From contig JAMPGL010000020.1 of assembly GCA_023663945.1 (NCBI GenBank), positions 1 through 60,755 on the forward strand: a stretch of DNA of 60,755 nt, given 5' to 3'. Positions 34,368-43,435 of the stretch are shown here, piece by piece (within the stretch, counting starts at the first letter, position 1; every line of letters starts with the position of its first letter). The stretch is from Lachnospiraceae bacterium (GTDB taxonomy: Bacteria > Bacillota > Clostridia > Lachnospirales > Lachnospiraceae). A model generated the notes under the pieces. That model was not told the origin of the DNA. It saw nothing but the letters and a program-made list of their open reading frames with translations, and ran no database searches. A program made the position numbers and the translations under genes.

Positions 34368-35855
34368 ATGGACATTAATAACAGAAAAGAATATGACCTG
34401 TACAGAGATATAAGAGAAAGATGCGGGGGAGAGATCTACATAGGCGTCGTGGGACCGGTGCGCACCGGAAAGTCCACGTTTATCAAACGTTTTATGGATT
34501 TGATGGTGCTTCCCAATATGTCGGATTCCTACGAAAAGGAACGTGTGGTGGATGAGCTGCCCCAGAGCGCGGGTGGAAAGACCATTACCACCACGGAGCC
34601 TAAGTTTATTCCCAAGGAGGCGGCAAAGCTTGCCTTAGGAGAGGGAATTGAGGCAAGAGTCCGGCTGATTGACTGTGTGGGCTATATGGTGGATGGCGCC
34701 GGCGGACATATGGAAAACGATACGGAGAGAATGGTGAAAACGCCTTGGTCTTCGGAGGAGATACCCTTTACTCATGCGGCGGAAATCGGGACACGGAAGG
34801 TAATCCGCGACCATTCTACCATAGGGATTGTGATCACCTGTGACGGCAGCTTTGGAGAAATCCCCCGCGAAAATTATATTCCTGCGGAGGAACGCACCAT
34901 AAAGGAACTAAAGCAGTTAAAGAAACCGTTTATTGTTCTTATGAATACCTCAAGACCCTACAGCGATGAGGCTTTAGGGCTTGCATCGGATCTGGAAGAG
35001 AAATATCAGGTAGCGGTAATGCCCGTCAACTGTGAACAATTAAAAAAAGAGGATATTAATCATATCCTTGAAAATATCCTTTATGAATTTCCGCTTACCA
35101 TGATTGAATTTTATATGCCGAAGTGGGTGGAGATGCTTCCTGCCAGCCACAAGATGAAGGTGGATATCATTGACCGGGTAAAGGAAATCATGAAGCAGTA
35201 CAATTGTATCCGTGACGTGAAGAATCATCCCATCGTCATTGAGGGACCTTATATTAAAAAGTGCAAAACGGACAGCATCAACATGTCTGACGGCGGAATC
35301 CGGATCTGGCTGGAAGTGGATGACACCTGTTACTATGAGATGCTGAGCGATATGGTAGGCGAAACGATTGACAACGAATACCACCTGCTTTCCGTGCTTA
35401 AGGAAATGGCGGCAATGAAGAAGGAGTATGTAAAGGTTCTTCATGCAGTTGATTCAGTAAGACAAAAAGGATACGGAGTGGTGACGCCGGAGCGGAGCGA
35501 GATCCGCTTAGATAAGCCGGAGGTCATCAAGCATGGAAATAAATTCGGCGTAAAGATTCGGGCGGAGAGCCCCAGCATTCATATGATACGCGCCAATATA
35601 GAGACGGAAATCTCCCCCATCGTGGGTTCGGAGGAACAGGCACAGGATTTGATCCGGTTCATTTCCGATTCCAGCCAGAGTGAAGACGGGATCTGGGATA
35701 CCAATATTTTTGGCAAGTCGGTGGAACAGCTTGTCAATGACGGAATTACCGGAAAGCTTACCCTGATCGGAGAGGAAAGCCAATTGAAGCTTCAGGAGAC
35801 CATGCAGAAGATTGTCAACGATTCCAACGGCGGAATGGTATGCATTATTATTTGA
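34368..35855 (+). CDS. spoIVA: Stage IV sporulation protein A, spore coat basement ATPase
   Basis: Self-assembling ATPase that forms the base layer of the spore coat on the outer forespore membrane. It has the Walker A motif GPVRTGKSTFIKRFM near residue 30, a TRAFAC-like core with IGIVITCDGSFGEIPRENYI, and ends in NGGMVCIII, like the conserved C-terminal tip. At 495 residues it matches the ~492 of Bacillus. TGGAGGA at 34356-34362 chooses ATG 34368; the longer frame from 34239 overlaps the upstream gene. It shows that the organism makes endospores. Confidence 0.96.
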   Translation: MDINNRKEYDLYRDIRERCGGEIYIGVVGPVRTGKSTFIKRFMDLMVLPNMSDSYEKERVVDELPQSAGGKTITTTEPKFIPKEAAKLALGEGIEARVRLIDCVGYMVDGAGGHMENDTERMVKTPWSSEEIPFTHAAEIGTRKVIRDHSTIGIVITCDGSFGEIPRENYIPAEERTIKELKQLKKPFIVLMNTSRPYSDEALGLASDLEEKYQVAVMPVNCEQLKKEDINHILENILYEFPLTMIEFYMPKWVEMLPASHKMKVDIIDRVKEIMKQYNCIRDVKNHPIVIEGPYIKKCKTDSINMSDGGIRIWLEVDDTCYYEMLSDMVGETIDNEYHLLSVLKEMAAMKKEYVKVLHAVDSVRQKGYGVVTPERSEIRLDKPEVIKHGNKFGVKIRAESPSIHMIRANIETEISPIVGSEEQAQDLIRFISDSSQSEDGIWDTNIFGKSVEQLVNDGITGKLTLIGEESQLKLQETMQKIVNDSNGGMVCIII

Positions 35856-35875
35856 TGGAAAGATGGATAGGATGT

Positions 35876-35915
35876 TTCCCGTGTCATGTTCCGGTTTGCA
35901 TGACACGGGAATTTT
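35876..35915 (+). terminator. Rho-independent terminator after spoIVA
   Basis: A perfect 13-bp stem TTCCCGTGTCATG / CATGACACGGGAA (35876-35888, 35899-35911) with a 10-nt loop, followed by TTTT. Confidence 0.9.
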
Positions 35916-35978
35916 GCTGTCCGTCCGGAACCGCAGGACGGAATGGTTTACTTTTTGGCGATAAAATATTTTGTTTCG

Positions 35979-36007
35979 TTGCGGGCAGGAAGGTTTTATG
36001 TTATGAT
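35979..36007 (+). promoter_or_regulatory. Promoter of the purine nucleoside phosphorylase gene
   Basis: TTGCGG (35979-35984), 17 bp, TATGAT (36002-36007) with the extended -10 dinucleotide TG. It lies between the spoIVA terminator and the GTG start at 36061. Confidence 0.6.
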
Positions 36008-36060
36008 GATTAAAGTAAACGACATTACAAATTTACAGAAAGAGAAATGGGGGTTTTGAT

Positions 36061-36882
36061 GTGAATACCGTTTATCAGAAAGTATTGGAATGTTATGACA
36101 GCATTAAGGACAGGATTCCCTTTGTGCCGAAGGTGGCTTTGGTTTTGGGATCCGGACTGGGAAATTATGCGGATACCATGGACGTGCGCGGAGAGATTGC
36201 ATACAGTGAGATTAAGAATTTCCCGGTGTCTACCGTCCCGGGACATGCAGGGAAGTTTATTTTCGGCTATGTGAAGGATGTGCCGGTAGTATGCATGAAG
36301 GGAAGGGTTCACTATTATGAGGGGTATCCGGTTACGGATGTAGTTCTTCCCACCAGACTTATGAAGATGATGGGAGCGGAAATCTTGTTTTTGACCAACG
36401 CTTCCGGCGGAATCAATCCGGATTTTGGAGCAGGAAGCTTTATGCTGATCAAAGACCATATTTCCTGTTTTGCGCCCAACCCGTTAATCGGGGCGAATAT
36501 TGAAGAGCTGGGGTGCCGTTTTCCGGATATGAGCAAGGTTTATGACGAGGAGCTTCAAAATGCAATCAGAGATGCGGCAAAGGCAAATGATATTCCGCTG
36601 AAAGAGGGAATTTACGTTCAGCTTACCGGTCCTTCCTTTGAATCGCCTGCCGAAATCCAGATGCTGCGCACCTTAGGAGCCGATGCGGTGGGCATGAGCA
36701 CAGTAATTGAAGCGATTACCGCAAATCATATGGGAATGAAAATCTGCGGAATTTCCTGCGTGGCAAATCTTGCGGCAGGAATGACGGATCAGCCTTTAAC
36801 CCACGAGGAGGTGCAGGCGGCGGCAGACAAGGCGGCACCTTTATTTAAAAAGCTGGTAACAGAATCAATTTGTGCATTTTAA
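36061..36882 (+). CDS. Purine-nucleoside phosphorylase (trimeric type)
   Basis: Splits purine nucleosides with phosphate to base and ribose-1-phosphate. The phosphate site VLGSGLGNY, GHAGKFIFGY, MKGRVHYYEGY, LTNASGGIN and the purine site block GVYVQ-like GIYVQLTGPSFESPAEI, then MSTVIEAI, mark the PNP-I family. The start is GTG (36061), 7 nt after GGGGG, since the ATG at 36059 is out of frame. At 273 residues it is full length. It begins a salvage run with cdd and the MtaD-like gene and suits the nucleoside importer upstream. Confidence 0.94.
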   Translation: MNTVYQKVLECYDSIKDRIPFVPKVALVLGSGLGNYADTMDVRGEIAYSEIKNFPVSTVPGHAGKFIFGYVKDVPVVCMKGRVHYYEGYPVTDVVLPTRLMKMMGAEILFLTNASGGINPDFGAGSFMLIKDHISCFAPNPLIGANIEELGCRFPDMSKVYDEELQNAIRDAAKANDIPLKEGIYVQLTGPSFESPAEIQMLRTLGADAVGMSTVIEAITANHMGMKICGISCVANLAAGMTDQPLTHEEVQAAADKAAPLFKKLVTESICAF

Positions 36883-36905
36883 AGTCAAAATACAGGGAGG
36901 CAGAA

Positions 36906-37364
36906 ATGGAACAGGCAGTAAATACGCAGGACATTCCTGTGGCAGAACTGATCCGCTCCGCCAAGGAAGCCAGAAAAAAGGCGTATGTCCCTTATTCCGG
37001 CTATGCGGTGGGCGCGGCGGTGCTGACCAGGGAGCTCCGCATTTATACCGGATGCAATATTGAAAATGCATCCTATACACCCACCATCTGTGCGGAACGC
37101 TGTGCAATCAGCAAGGCGGTCAGTGAAGGCAGCCGGAAGCTTTTGGCAGCCGCCGTTGTGGGAGGTCCTAAGGAGGAGAACGTCACCACGCAGTTTGCGT
37201 TTCCCTGCGGCGTGTGCAGGCAGGTAATGCGGGAATTTTCAGATCCGGATGAATTTTTGGTCATCACCGCCAAAAGCGAGCAGGAGTATCGGATTTACAG
37301 CCTTTCACAGCTTCTGCCGGAAAGCTTTGGACCGGAAAACTTAAAAGAGGGAGGAAGCAGATAG
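36906..37364 (+). CDS. cdd: Cytidine deaminase
   Basis: Zinc enzyme deaminating cytidine and deoxycytidine. Motifs: YVPYSGYAVGAAV, NIENASYTPTICAERCA (catalytic Glu with the zinc Cys) and FPCGVCRQVM (two further zinc Cys). 152 residues from ATG 36906, set by GGGAGG; the in-frame ATG at 36870 overlaps the end of the phosphorylase gene. Its stop is immediately followed by the next gene. Confidence 0.95.
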   Translation: MEQAVNTQDIPVAELIRSAKEARKKAYVPYSGYAVGAAVLTRELRIYTGCNIENASYTPTICAERCAISKAVSEGSRKLLAAAVVGGPKEENVTTQFAFPCGVCRQVMREFSDPDEFLVITAKSEQEYRIYSLSQLLPESFGPENLKEGGSR

Positions 37365-38663
37365 TTGAATTTCAGATTTTATAACGCAAGGATTTTGACC
37401 ATGGAGGAGAACTCAGATATTTTTCTTGGGGAAGTCTGGGTTGAGGAGGACAGAATCGTCTATGTGGGAGAGGTGCAGGACAAGGCTCAGACTGCAAAGG
37501 AGCTTTCCCTTACAGGCATACGCTGGGAACGGGAGATTGACTGTAAGCAGAACCTGTTACTGCCGGGATTTAAAAACGCCCATACCCATTCGGGGATGAC
37601 GCTTCTGCGTTCTTTTGCGGATGACCTGCCGCTTGACGAGTGGTTAAATAACCGGGTATTTCCCATTGAAGCCAAAATGAGCGGGGAAGATATTTATGAG
37701 CTGTCAAAGCTTGCAATTCTGGAATATCTGTCGGGAGGAATCACGGCGGCATTTGATATGTACCTGACGCCGGAGACCATTGCGGATGCCTTTAACGAGA
37801 TGGGAATGCGGTGCGTTCAGGTCGGCGCGGTCAATAATTTCAGCCAGTCCGTGGAGCTTATGGAGCAGATGTATCAAAAGCTGAACCACATAAGTCCGCT
37901 TCATTCCTATCAGCTTGGCTTTCATGCAGAATACACCTGCTCAAAGGAGCTGCTTGAGTCCGTTGCAGAATTGGCGCATAAGTATAAAGCGCCGGTGTTT
38001 ACCCATTTGGCGGAGACCGAAGGGGAAGTAGCGGGATGCCGGGAACGGTACGGAATGTCGCCTCTGGAATTTTTGGATTCCTTAGGGATGTTTGACTTTG
38101 GAGGCGGAGGCTATCACTGTGTACACATGACGCCCTCCGATCTTGCCATCATGAAAAAGAGAGGGATGTATGCGGTGACCAATCCCGCATCCAATGCAAA
38201 GCTGGCAAGCGGAATCGCCCCCATCTCGGATTATCTGAAAGAGGGCATTCCGGTGGCAATCGGAACAGACGGACCGGCAAGCAACAACTGTCTGGATATG
38301 TTCCGGGAAATGTTTCTGGTCACGGGGCTTGCCAAATTGAGGGAAAAGGATGCGGCGGCAGTGGATGGGCTTGCTGTGTTAAAGATGGCAACCGTAAACG
38401 GCGCACATGCCATGGGGCTTACGGAGGCGGATACATTGGCTGCCGGAAAATTGGCGGACATGATCTTGATTGATTTAAATCAGCCTAATATGCAGCCTTT
38501 AAATCACATTGCCAAGAACCTTGTGTACAGCGGGAGTAAGCAGAATGTGATTATGACCATGATAGGGGGCAGGATTCTCTACGAAAAGGGGGAATATTTT
38601 ACAAGCGAAAATCCAGAGGACGTTTACCGCAAGGCAAATAAGATTATCAAAAGATTAGCATAA
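37365..38663 (+). CDS. Amidohydrolase, MtaD/SAH deaminase type
   Basis: 432-residue metal-dependent deaminase of the amidohydrolase superfamily. The metal-binding pair appears in [20 protein letters not shown], further His at [10 protein letters not shown] and YHCVHM, and the catalytic Asp in [10 protein letters not shown]. Relatives deaminate 5-methylthioadenosine, S-adenosylhomocysteine or adenosine; the salvage neighbours support a nucleoside substrate. The start is TTG, directly abutting the cdd stop, with GGGAGG about 10 nt upstream. A guanine/chlorohydrolase-like activity cannot be excluded. Confidence 0.87.
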   Translation: MNFRFYNARILTMEENSDIFLGEVWVEEDRIVYVGEVQDKAQTAKELSLTGIRWEREIDCKQNLLLPGFKNAHTHSGMTLLRSFADDLPLDEWLNNRVFPIEAKMSGEDIYELSKLAILEYLSGGITAAFDMYLTPETIADAFNEMGMRCVQVGAVNNFSQSVELMEQMYQKLNHISPLHSYQLGFHAEYTCSKELLESVAELAHKYKAPVFTHLAETEGEVAGCRERYGMSPLEFLDSLGMFDFGGGGYHCVHMTPSDLAIMKKRGMYAVTNPASNAKLASGIAPISDYLKEGIPVAIGTDGPASNNCLDMFREMFLVTGLAKLREKDAAAVDGLAVLKMATVNGAHAMGLTEADTLAAGKLADMILIDLNQPNMQPLNHIAKNLVYSGSKQNVIMTMIGGRILYEKGEYFTSENPEDVYRKANKIIKRLA

Positions 38664-38689
38664 AAAATTTACTCAGGGGGGAAATCTTA

Positions 38690-40411
38690 ATGGAAAAACA
38701 ACAAAAATCAAACAGACAGCCGGCGTTTTGGAACTCATTAAAAACCAGAATTGTGTTTCTGGTGGTTGCCGCCATTCTCATCACCATATCAATCATGCTT
38801 TGGATCAGTGTACCGGCAATCCGGTCAAATGTTACAAAGATGACTCAAAACTACATGAATGATATTGCGCAGATTGCAGGAGCGATTGTGGAGAGTGAGA
38901 TTCAATACGAGGGCACGGAAGTGACGCTTACGGCGGAGGAGCTGCAGAGGCTTGTGGGAGACATCAGCATTTCCGGCATGAGTTCCAGCTACGCTTATGT
39001 GGTATCGAATGATGGAACCATGCTCTATCACCCAACAGCCGATAAGATTGGACAGCCGGTGGAAAATGATGCGGTGAAACAATTGCTTACGGAAATCGGT
39101 TCAGGGAACAGACCGCAGACCCGCGTGATCCAGTATCTTTTTAAGGGCGTGACCAAGTACGCATCTTTCTATGTGGGACAGAATCTGGACTATATCATCG
39201 TGATAACGGCGGATGAGGATGAGGCGCTGGCAAGCCTAAATTCCATGGTGGTTCGATGCATCATGGGAGGATTTGTTACGCTGCTTATCTGCGGAGGCGC
39301 CGTGCTTGCATTTGCAATTTTGATCGTGAAGCCCATCAAAAAGACTACGGACATGGTTGCAAAGCTTGCAGAGCTGGATTTTACCGATAAAGAAGGCGTG
39401 CAGGAGATTATAAATAAGAGAAATGACGAGACGGGAATTATGGGACGCTCTATTGGAGTGCTCCGGAACGAGCTGACCGGCGCACTGAAGGAGATTTTCA
39501 ATCAGAGCATGCAGCTTCACGATGCTTCCGGCGCAATGAACAACAGTGCCTCGGAAACTGCTCAGGCTGTAGAGCAGGTGGAGCTTGCAATATCCGAAAT
39601 TGCACAGGGAGCGACCTCGCAGGCGCAGGAGACCCAGTCCGCAACCGAAAATGTCATCGTTATGGGAAGCATGATCGAGGAGACCAATGCGGAAGTGGAA
39701 AGCCTCCGCGACAATGCCCGCGCCATGCGCAGCGCAGGGGAAAAGGCAATGGGCATCCTTGCCGAATTAAATAAGATTAATCAAAAGACCAAAGAGGCAA
39801 TTGAAGAAATTTATGAGCAGACGAACACGACCAATGTCTCTGCATTAAAGATTAAAGAAGCGACAGACATGATCACTGATATTGCGGAAGAGACGAATCT
39901 GCTGTCCCTGAACGCTTCCATTGAGGCGGCAAGAGCGGGAGATGCAGGAAGAGGCTTTGCCGTGGTAGCGTCTCAGATTCAAAAGCTTTCGGAACAGTCC
40001 AACGAATCGGCAAGACAGATTGCGGAGATCATTAATCTTCTTATCACGGATTCCGAGAGAACGGTCGAGACCATGGAAGAGGTTAAGGCGGTTATCGCCA
40101 AGCAGAATGAGTATGTCAAAAATACGGAAAGCGCCTTTAAGGATGTGAAGGACGGAATTGACAAGTCCATTGAAAGCGTCCGCACAATTTCCGGAAAGAC
40201 AAGGGAATTGAACGAGTCCCGGATTAAGGTGGTGGATATTGTACAGGATCTGACCGCCATCGCGGAAGAAAATGCGGCAAGCACTCAGGAGACTTCGGCG
40301 TCTGCCGCGGAAGTGGGTGCGATTATGGGAAATATTTCCGAAAATGCAAAGCACTTAAATGAGATTGCGGATGAGCTGAATAACAGCATCGGACATTTTA
40401 TCATTGAATAG
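38690..40411 (+). CDS. Methyl-accepting chemotaxis protein with Cache-type sensor
   Basis: 573 residues. TM1 lies near residues 17-38 and TM2 near 185-208, enclosing a Cache-like sensor with the [17 protein letters not shown] block. A HAMP domain follows, then a long coiled-coil signalling domain whose tip is [20 protein letters not shown]. It lacks a C-terminal CheR-docking pentapeptide. The strong GGGGGG ribosome binding site precedes ATG 38690. The attractant cannot be inferred; it lies directly downstream of nucleoside salvage genes. Confidence 0.92.
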   Translation: MEKQQKSNRQPAFWNSLKTRIVFLVVAAILITISIMLWISVPAIRSNVTKMTQNYMNDIAQIAGAIVESEIQYEGTEVTLTAEELQRLVGDISISGMSSSYAYVVSNDGTMLYHPTADKIGQPVENDAVKQLLTEIGSGNRPQTRVIQYLFKGVTKYASFYVGQNLDYIIVITADEDEALASLNSMVVRCIMGGFVTLLICGGAVLAFAILIVKPIKKTTDMVAKLAELDFTDKEGVQEIINKRNDETGIMGRSIGVLRNELTGALKEIFNQSMQLHDASGAMNNSASETAQAVEQVELAISEIAQGATSQAQETQSATENVIVMGSMIEETNAEVESLRDNARAMRSAGEKAMGILAELNKINQKTKEAIEEIYEQTNTTNVSALKIKEATDMITDIAEETNLLSLNASIEAARAGDAGRGFAVVASQIQKLSEQSNESARQIAEIINLLITDSERTVETMEEVKAVIAKQNEYVKNTESAFKDVKDGIDKSIESVRTISGKTRELNESRIKVVDIVQDLTAIAEENAASTQETSASAAEVGAIMGNISENAKHLNEIADELNNSIGHFIIE

Positions 40412-40416
40412 ACGAT

Positions 40417-40440
40417 GGCAGCCTCCTTCGGGAGGCTGTC
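40417..40440 (+). terminator. UUCG-capped hairpin between the chemoreceptor and MutS-like genes
   Basis: A 10-bp stem closed by a C(UUCG)G tetraloop (40417-40426 with 40431-40440). No proper T-run follows, so it may be a weak terminator, an mRNA-stabilising end, or a structure near the next ribosome binding site at ~40444. Confidence 0.55.
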
Positions 40441-40459
40441 TGACAGGAGTTATTATATT

Positions 40460-42160
40460 ATGGAATATCTGGTTTTTGCAGCGGCACTGGTTTTCATCCT
40501 TGCCCTTTTAATGTTAAAGGGATATGCGGATCATAAAAGAGACGAAAAGCACTTTATCCAAAGGCTTTACGAGGAGTATGGAACCCTTCCCGAAAAGGAA
40601 TACAAGGCGGGACAGTTTGAAAATATTTCTCATTATTTCGAGAAGCATTCGGATGGCTTCTGTGTGGATGATATTACATGGAACGATCTGAACATGGATG
40701 AGCTTTTTAAAAACATGAATTATACCTGGTCCGCGGCGGGAGAGGAATATCTGTATTATCTGCTGCGAAAGCCAAGCATGGACTTAGAAGAACTGGAAGA
40801 GAGGGAGCGGATCATTGAATATTTCCGCACAAACGCTGACCAGCGTGTCTGCTTTCAGTTTGCATTTTCCAAGCTTGGAAGATGCGGGAAATTTTCTATT
40901 TATGATTATCTGGATTATCTGGACAACCTTGGGAATAGGAGCAATATTCCCCACTACCTTTCGCTGGCGCTTTTTTTGCTCTCCATTGGAGTCCTTTTGG
41001 TAAATGTTCCTATCGGGCTGGTAGTGATGGTATGTATTTTAATCTATAATAATGTCACTTACTTTAAGACGCAGAAGGAAATTGACCCTTACATTACCAG
41101 TTTTGCATATGTTTTTCGGCTGTTAGATGCGGTGGACGAGCTGAAAAATCAGCCGGTGCCCGTAATCAGTGAGGAGCTTTCCCGTTTGCGGGCTTATCGG
41201 AATGCTATGAGGCTGTTTAAATCGGGCTCCTATATTGTGATGTCCGGGGCGCGGATGACCGGAACCGGAGGAAATCCGCTGGATATGCTGATGGATTTTC
41301 TGCGCATGGGATTTCATTTGGATCTGATCAAGTTTAATCAGATGCTTTCGGAGGTGAGGAAGCACATAGCAGAAATTGACGGAATGCTTACCATCCTTGG
41401 CAAAATAGAGGCAATGATCGCAATAGGAGAGTACAGGGAGGCGCACCCTTATTGCGTTCCGGAGTTTACCGACAAAAGGGAGATTGAAGTTCAGGACATG
41501 TACCATCCGCTGCTTAGGGATCCGGTGGCAAACAGTGTCGCTGCGGCGGGCAGTGTTTTAATTACCGGCTCAAATGCTTCCGGCAAATCCACCTTTTTAA
41601 AGACTATGGCGATAAGCGCCATCTTGGCGCAGACTATTCATACCTGTCCGGCTAAAAGCTGTAAAACAGGCATGTTCCGCGTATGCTCCTCTATGACGCT
41701 TCGGGACGACGTGCAGGGCGGAAGCAGTTATTACATGGTGGAGATTAAAGCCCTAAAGCGGATTCTCGATTTACTAAATGACGGGAATGAGGTTCCGGTG
41801 CTCTGCTTTGTGGATGAGGTGCTTAGGGGAACCAATACGGTGGAGCGTATTGCGGCGTCCACCGAAATTTTAAGAAGCATGGCAGGGCAGAACTGTATCT
41901 GCTTCGCGGCGACGCATGATATTGAACTGACCCATTTATTGGAGGGGACATATCAGAACTATCATTTTGCGGAGCAGATTGAGGATAACGACATTTTCTT
42001 CAGCTACAAGCTGCTTGACGGACGTGCCTCCACCCGCAACGCCATAAAACTGCTGGGAATTATGGGGTATGATGGGAAAATTATCCGGGAAGCGGAGGAG
42101 ATGGCGCAGGTATTTTTACAAACCGGGCACTGGCACGGTATTGACTTACAAAAAGTGTAA
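40460..42160 (+). CDS. Membrane-anchored MutS-family ATPase
   Basis: 566 residues. It begins with a hydrophobic helix (YLVFAAALVFILALLML) and has two more membrane segments around residues 165-205 (YLSLALFLLSIGVLLVN). The C-terminal third is a MutS-type ABC ATPase: Walker A GSNASGKSTFLKTMA, signature-like DDVQGGSSYYMVEIKALK, Walker B LCFVDEVLRGTN and the ATHD His loop. The mismatch-recognition domains are absent. The family is widespread in Clostridia and unexplained. ATG 40460 is chosen because the ATG at 40415 precedes the UUCG hairpin. Confidence 0.82.
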   Translation: MEYLVFAAALVFILALLMLKGYADHKRDEKHFIQRLYEEYGTLPEKEYKAGQFENISHYFEKHSDGFCVDDITWNDLNMDELFKNMNYTWSAAGEEYLYYLLRKPSMDLEELEERERIIEYFRTNADQRVCFQFAFSKLGRCGKFSIYDYLDYLDNLGNRSNIPHYLSLALFLLSIGVLLVNVPIGLVVMVCILIYNNVTYFKTQKEIDPYITSFAYVFRLLDAVDELKNQPVPVISEELSRLRAYRNAMRLFKSGSYIVMSGARMTGTGGNPLDMLMDFLRMGFHLDLIKFNQMLSEVRKHIAEIDGMLTILGKIEAMIAIGEYREAHPYCVPEFTDKREIEVQDMYHPLLRDPVANSVAAAGSVLITGSNASGKSTFLKTMAISAILAQTIHTCPAKSCKTGMFRVCSSMTLRDDVQGGSSYYMVEIKALKRILDLLNDGNEVPVLCFVDEVLRGTNTVERIAASTEILRSMAGQNCICFAATHDIELTHLLEGTYQNYHFAEQIEDNDIFFSYKLLDGRASTRNAIKLLGIMGYDGKIIREAEEMAQVFLQTGHWHGIDLQKV

Positions 42161-42175
42161 TGCTATTATTATTAA

Positions 42176-42291
42176 GTCAATAACCCCGTTGTAAGCAACG
42201 GGGCATTGACCCTCGCGGCAGTCGTCAAATGTCTAAACCAGCCTTAGCTGGTTCTAAGCAGACCACTTGACTCGTTGCTCGCGGGAATAAA
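42176..42291 (+). repeat. Dispersed intergenic structured repeat, copy 2 (long form)
   Basis: It contains a long hairpin GTCAAT..CCCCGTTG-TAAG-CAACGGGG.ATTGAC (42176-42210), then CGCGGCAGTCGTCAA (42214-42228), a hairpin AACCAGC-CTTA-GCTGGTT inside a GTCT/AGAC clamp, and finally TGACTCGTTGCTCGCGGGAA (42268-42287) plus TAAA. The 15-nt block and the terminal 24-nt block match, on the opposite strand, the element at 12759-12830. This is the whole content of the gap between the MutS-like gene and the small membrane peptide gene. Confidence 0.8.
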
Positions 42292-42311
42292 CAGAAAGGT
42301 CGGTGTGAGAA

Positions 42312-42461
42312 ATGGCTAATTTGATTTTATTCATTAATTCCTTTTTATCTTATTTACTGGTAATGGCAGTCATCGTGATACTGGCGGGAATTGCTGTTTT
42401 TATTGGTATTAAGATGAGAAAGCGCAATAACGAGAAAGTGACGGCACAGGATAATGGATGA
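42312..42461 (+). CDS. 49-residue single-span membrane peptide
   Basis: Small open frame starting MANLILFINSFLSYLLVMAV and ending KRNNEKVTAQDNG. One hydrophobic helix covers residues ~4-33, then a basic turn KMRKR: N-out or N-in single-pass topology with a positively charged tail. GGTGTGAG a few nt upstream is a weak ribosome binding site. Peptides of this shape recur in Lachnospiraceae genomes from memory, but no function is known. It is 13 nt after the structured repeat and is followed by a terminator at 42597. Confidence 0.65.
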   Translation: MANLILFINSFLSYLLVMAVIVILAGIAVFIGIKMRKRNNEKVTAQDNG

Positions 42462-42596
42462 CATGCATGACAGGTCATTTGGCTATAGTTAACGGCATTA
42501 GAAATGTCCTTTTCGCTCTTGCAAAAGCTTACATGTATGGATTTTGCAGGAAGCGGAAAGAGACATTTGTTATGTCGTTTACTATAATGGGCGGAG

Positions 42597-42626
42597 GCGC
42601 AAAGGGGTTCTTTGCGCTTTTTCTTT
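42597..42626 (+). terminator. Rho-independent terminator after the small membrane peptide gene
   Basis: GCGCAAAG (42597-42604), loop GGGTT, CTTTGCGC (42610-42617), then TTTTTCTTT. It lies inside an upstream extension of the next open frame, which therefore must start later. The rest of the gap 42462-42673 shows a TATAAT-like hexamer (42583-42588) without a good -35 box. Confidence 0.85.
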
Positions 42627-42673
42627 CGCAGGCAGGTACATCAAATACAGCAGATGCGGGGAGAGATGTACGC

Positions 42674-43435
42674 ATGGAGAGACATAATATGAGAGATTAT
42701 ATGAGAGATCAGATGGAACATCAAATGATGTTTCATACAATTTTGTGGGATGTGGATCAGACGCTTTTAGACTTTGAAAAATCACAGGATTATGCGCTCC
42801 GGTTTTGCTTTCAGAATCTCCATCTTAATATCAATGATGAGATTGTACGGCTTTATGCTTCCATCAATGACTCCTACTGGAAAAGGCTGGAACGGGGTGA
42901 GGTGACCAAAAAGGAGCTTCTGACCGGAAGATTTGATGCGCTGTTTGAACAGCTGCACATTGAAACGGTGACATCCGCCGATATTGCGCCGATGTACCAG
43001 AAGGCGCTTGGAAGTGTTTATTACTACAGGGACGACAGCCTTGCGCTCTGCAGGAAGCTTAAGGGAAAGGTGAAGCAGTATGTTGTCACCAATGGAGTAT
43101 CCTCCACCCAGAGAAATAAATTAAGGCTTTCCGGGTTTGACCAAGTGATGGACGGCATCTTTATCTCTGAAGAGATGAACTATGAAAAGCCGGATGTGCG
43201 TTTTTTTGAAGGCTGTTTTAAACAGATTCCGGATTTTCGGAAGGAGGATGCGCTGATTGTGGGGGATTCCCTGACCAGCGACATGCAGGGCGGAAATGAT
43301 GCGGGGATAGCCTGCTGCTGGTATAATCCGGAAGGGCAGAGAGAGACCCGCGGATTAAAGATTGACTACGAGATTCAAAATTTATGGGAAGTGGAGGAGA
43401 TTCTTTCATGGCAAAGTCCGCAAACCAAAAATTAA
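42674..43435 (+). CDS. HAD-family hydrolase, YjjG-like nucleotidase
   Basis: HAD phosphatase of the YjjG pyrimidine 5'-nucleotidase group. Motif I is ILWDVDQTLLDF (DxD nucleophile), motif II VTNG, motif III the conserved Lys in YEKPDVRFF, and motif IV IVGDSLTSDM. GGGGAGAG at 42658-42665 supports ATG 42674 (253 residues); a start at 42725 or 42728, just before the core, is an alternative. The longer frame from 42458 crosses a terminator and is rejected. It overlaps the WYL gene start. Confidence 0.85.
   Translation: MERHNMRDYMRDQMEHQMMFHTILWDVDQTLLDFEKSQDYALRFCFQNLHLNINDEIVRLYASINDSYWKRLERGEVTKKELLTGRFDALFEQLHIETVTSADIAPMYQKALGSVYYYRDDSLALCRKLKGKVKQYVVTNGVSSTQRNKLRLSGFDQVMDGIFISEEMNYEKPDVRFFEGCFKQIPDFRKEDALIVGDSLTSDMQGGNDAGIACCWYNPEGQRETRGLKIDYEIQNLWEVEEILSWQSPQTKN

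Noticed and set aside
42458-42673. N-terminal extension of the HAD hydrolase
   Set aside because: The extension contains a perfect terminator hairpin (42597-42626) and no HAD sequence; a ribosome binding site supports 42674.
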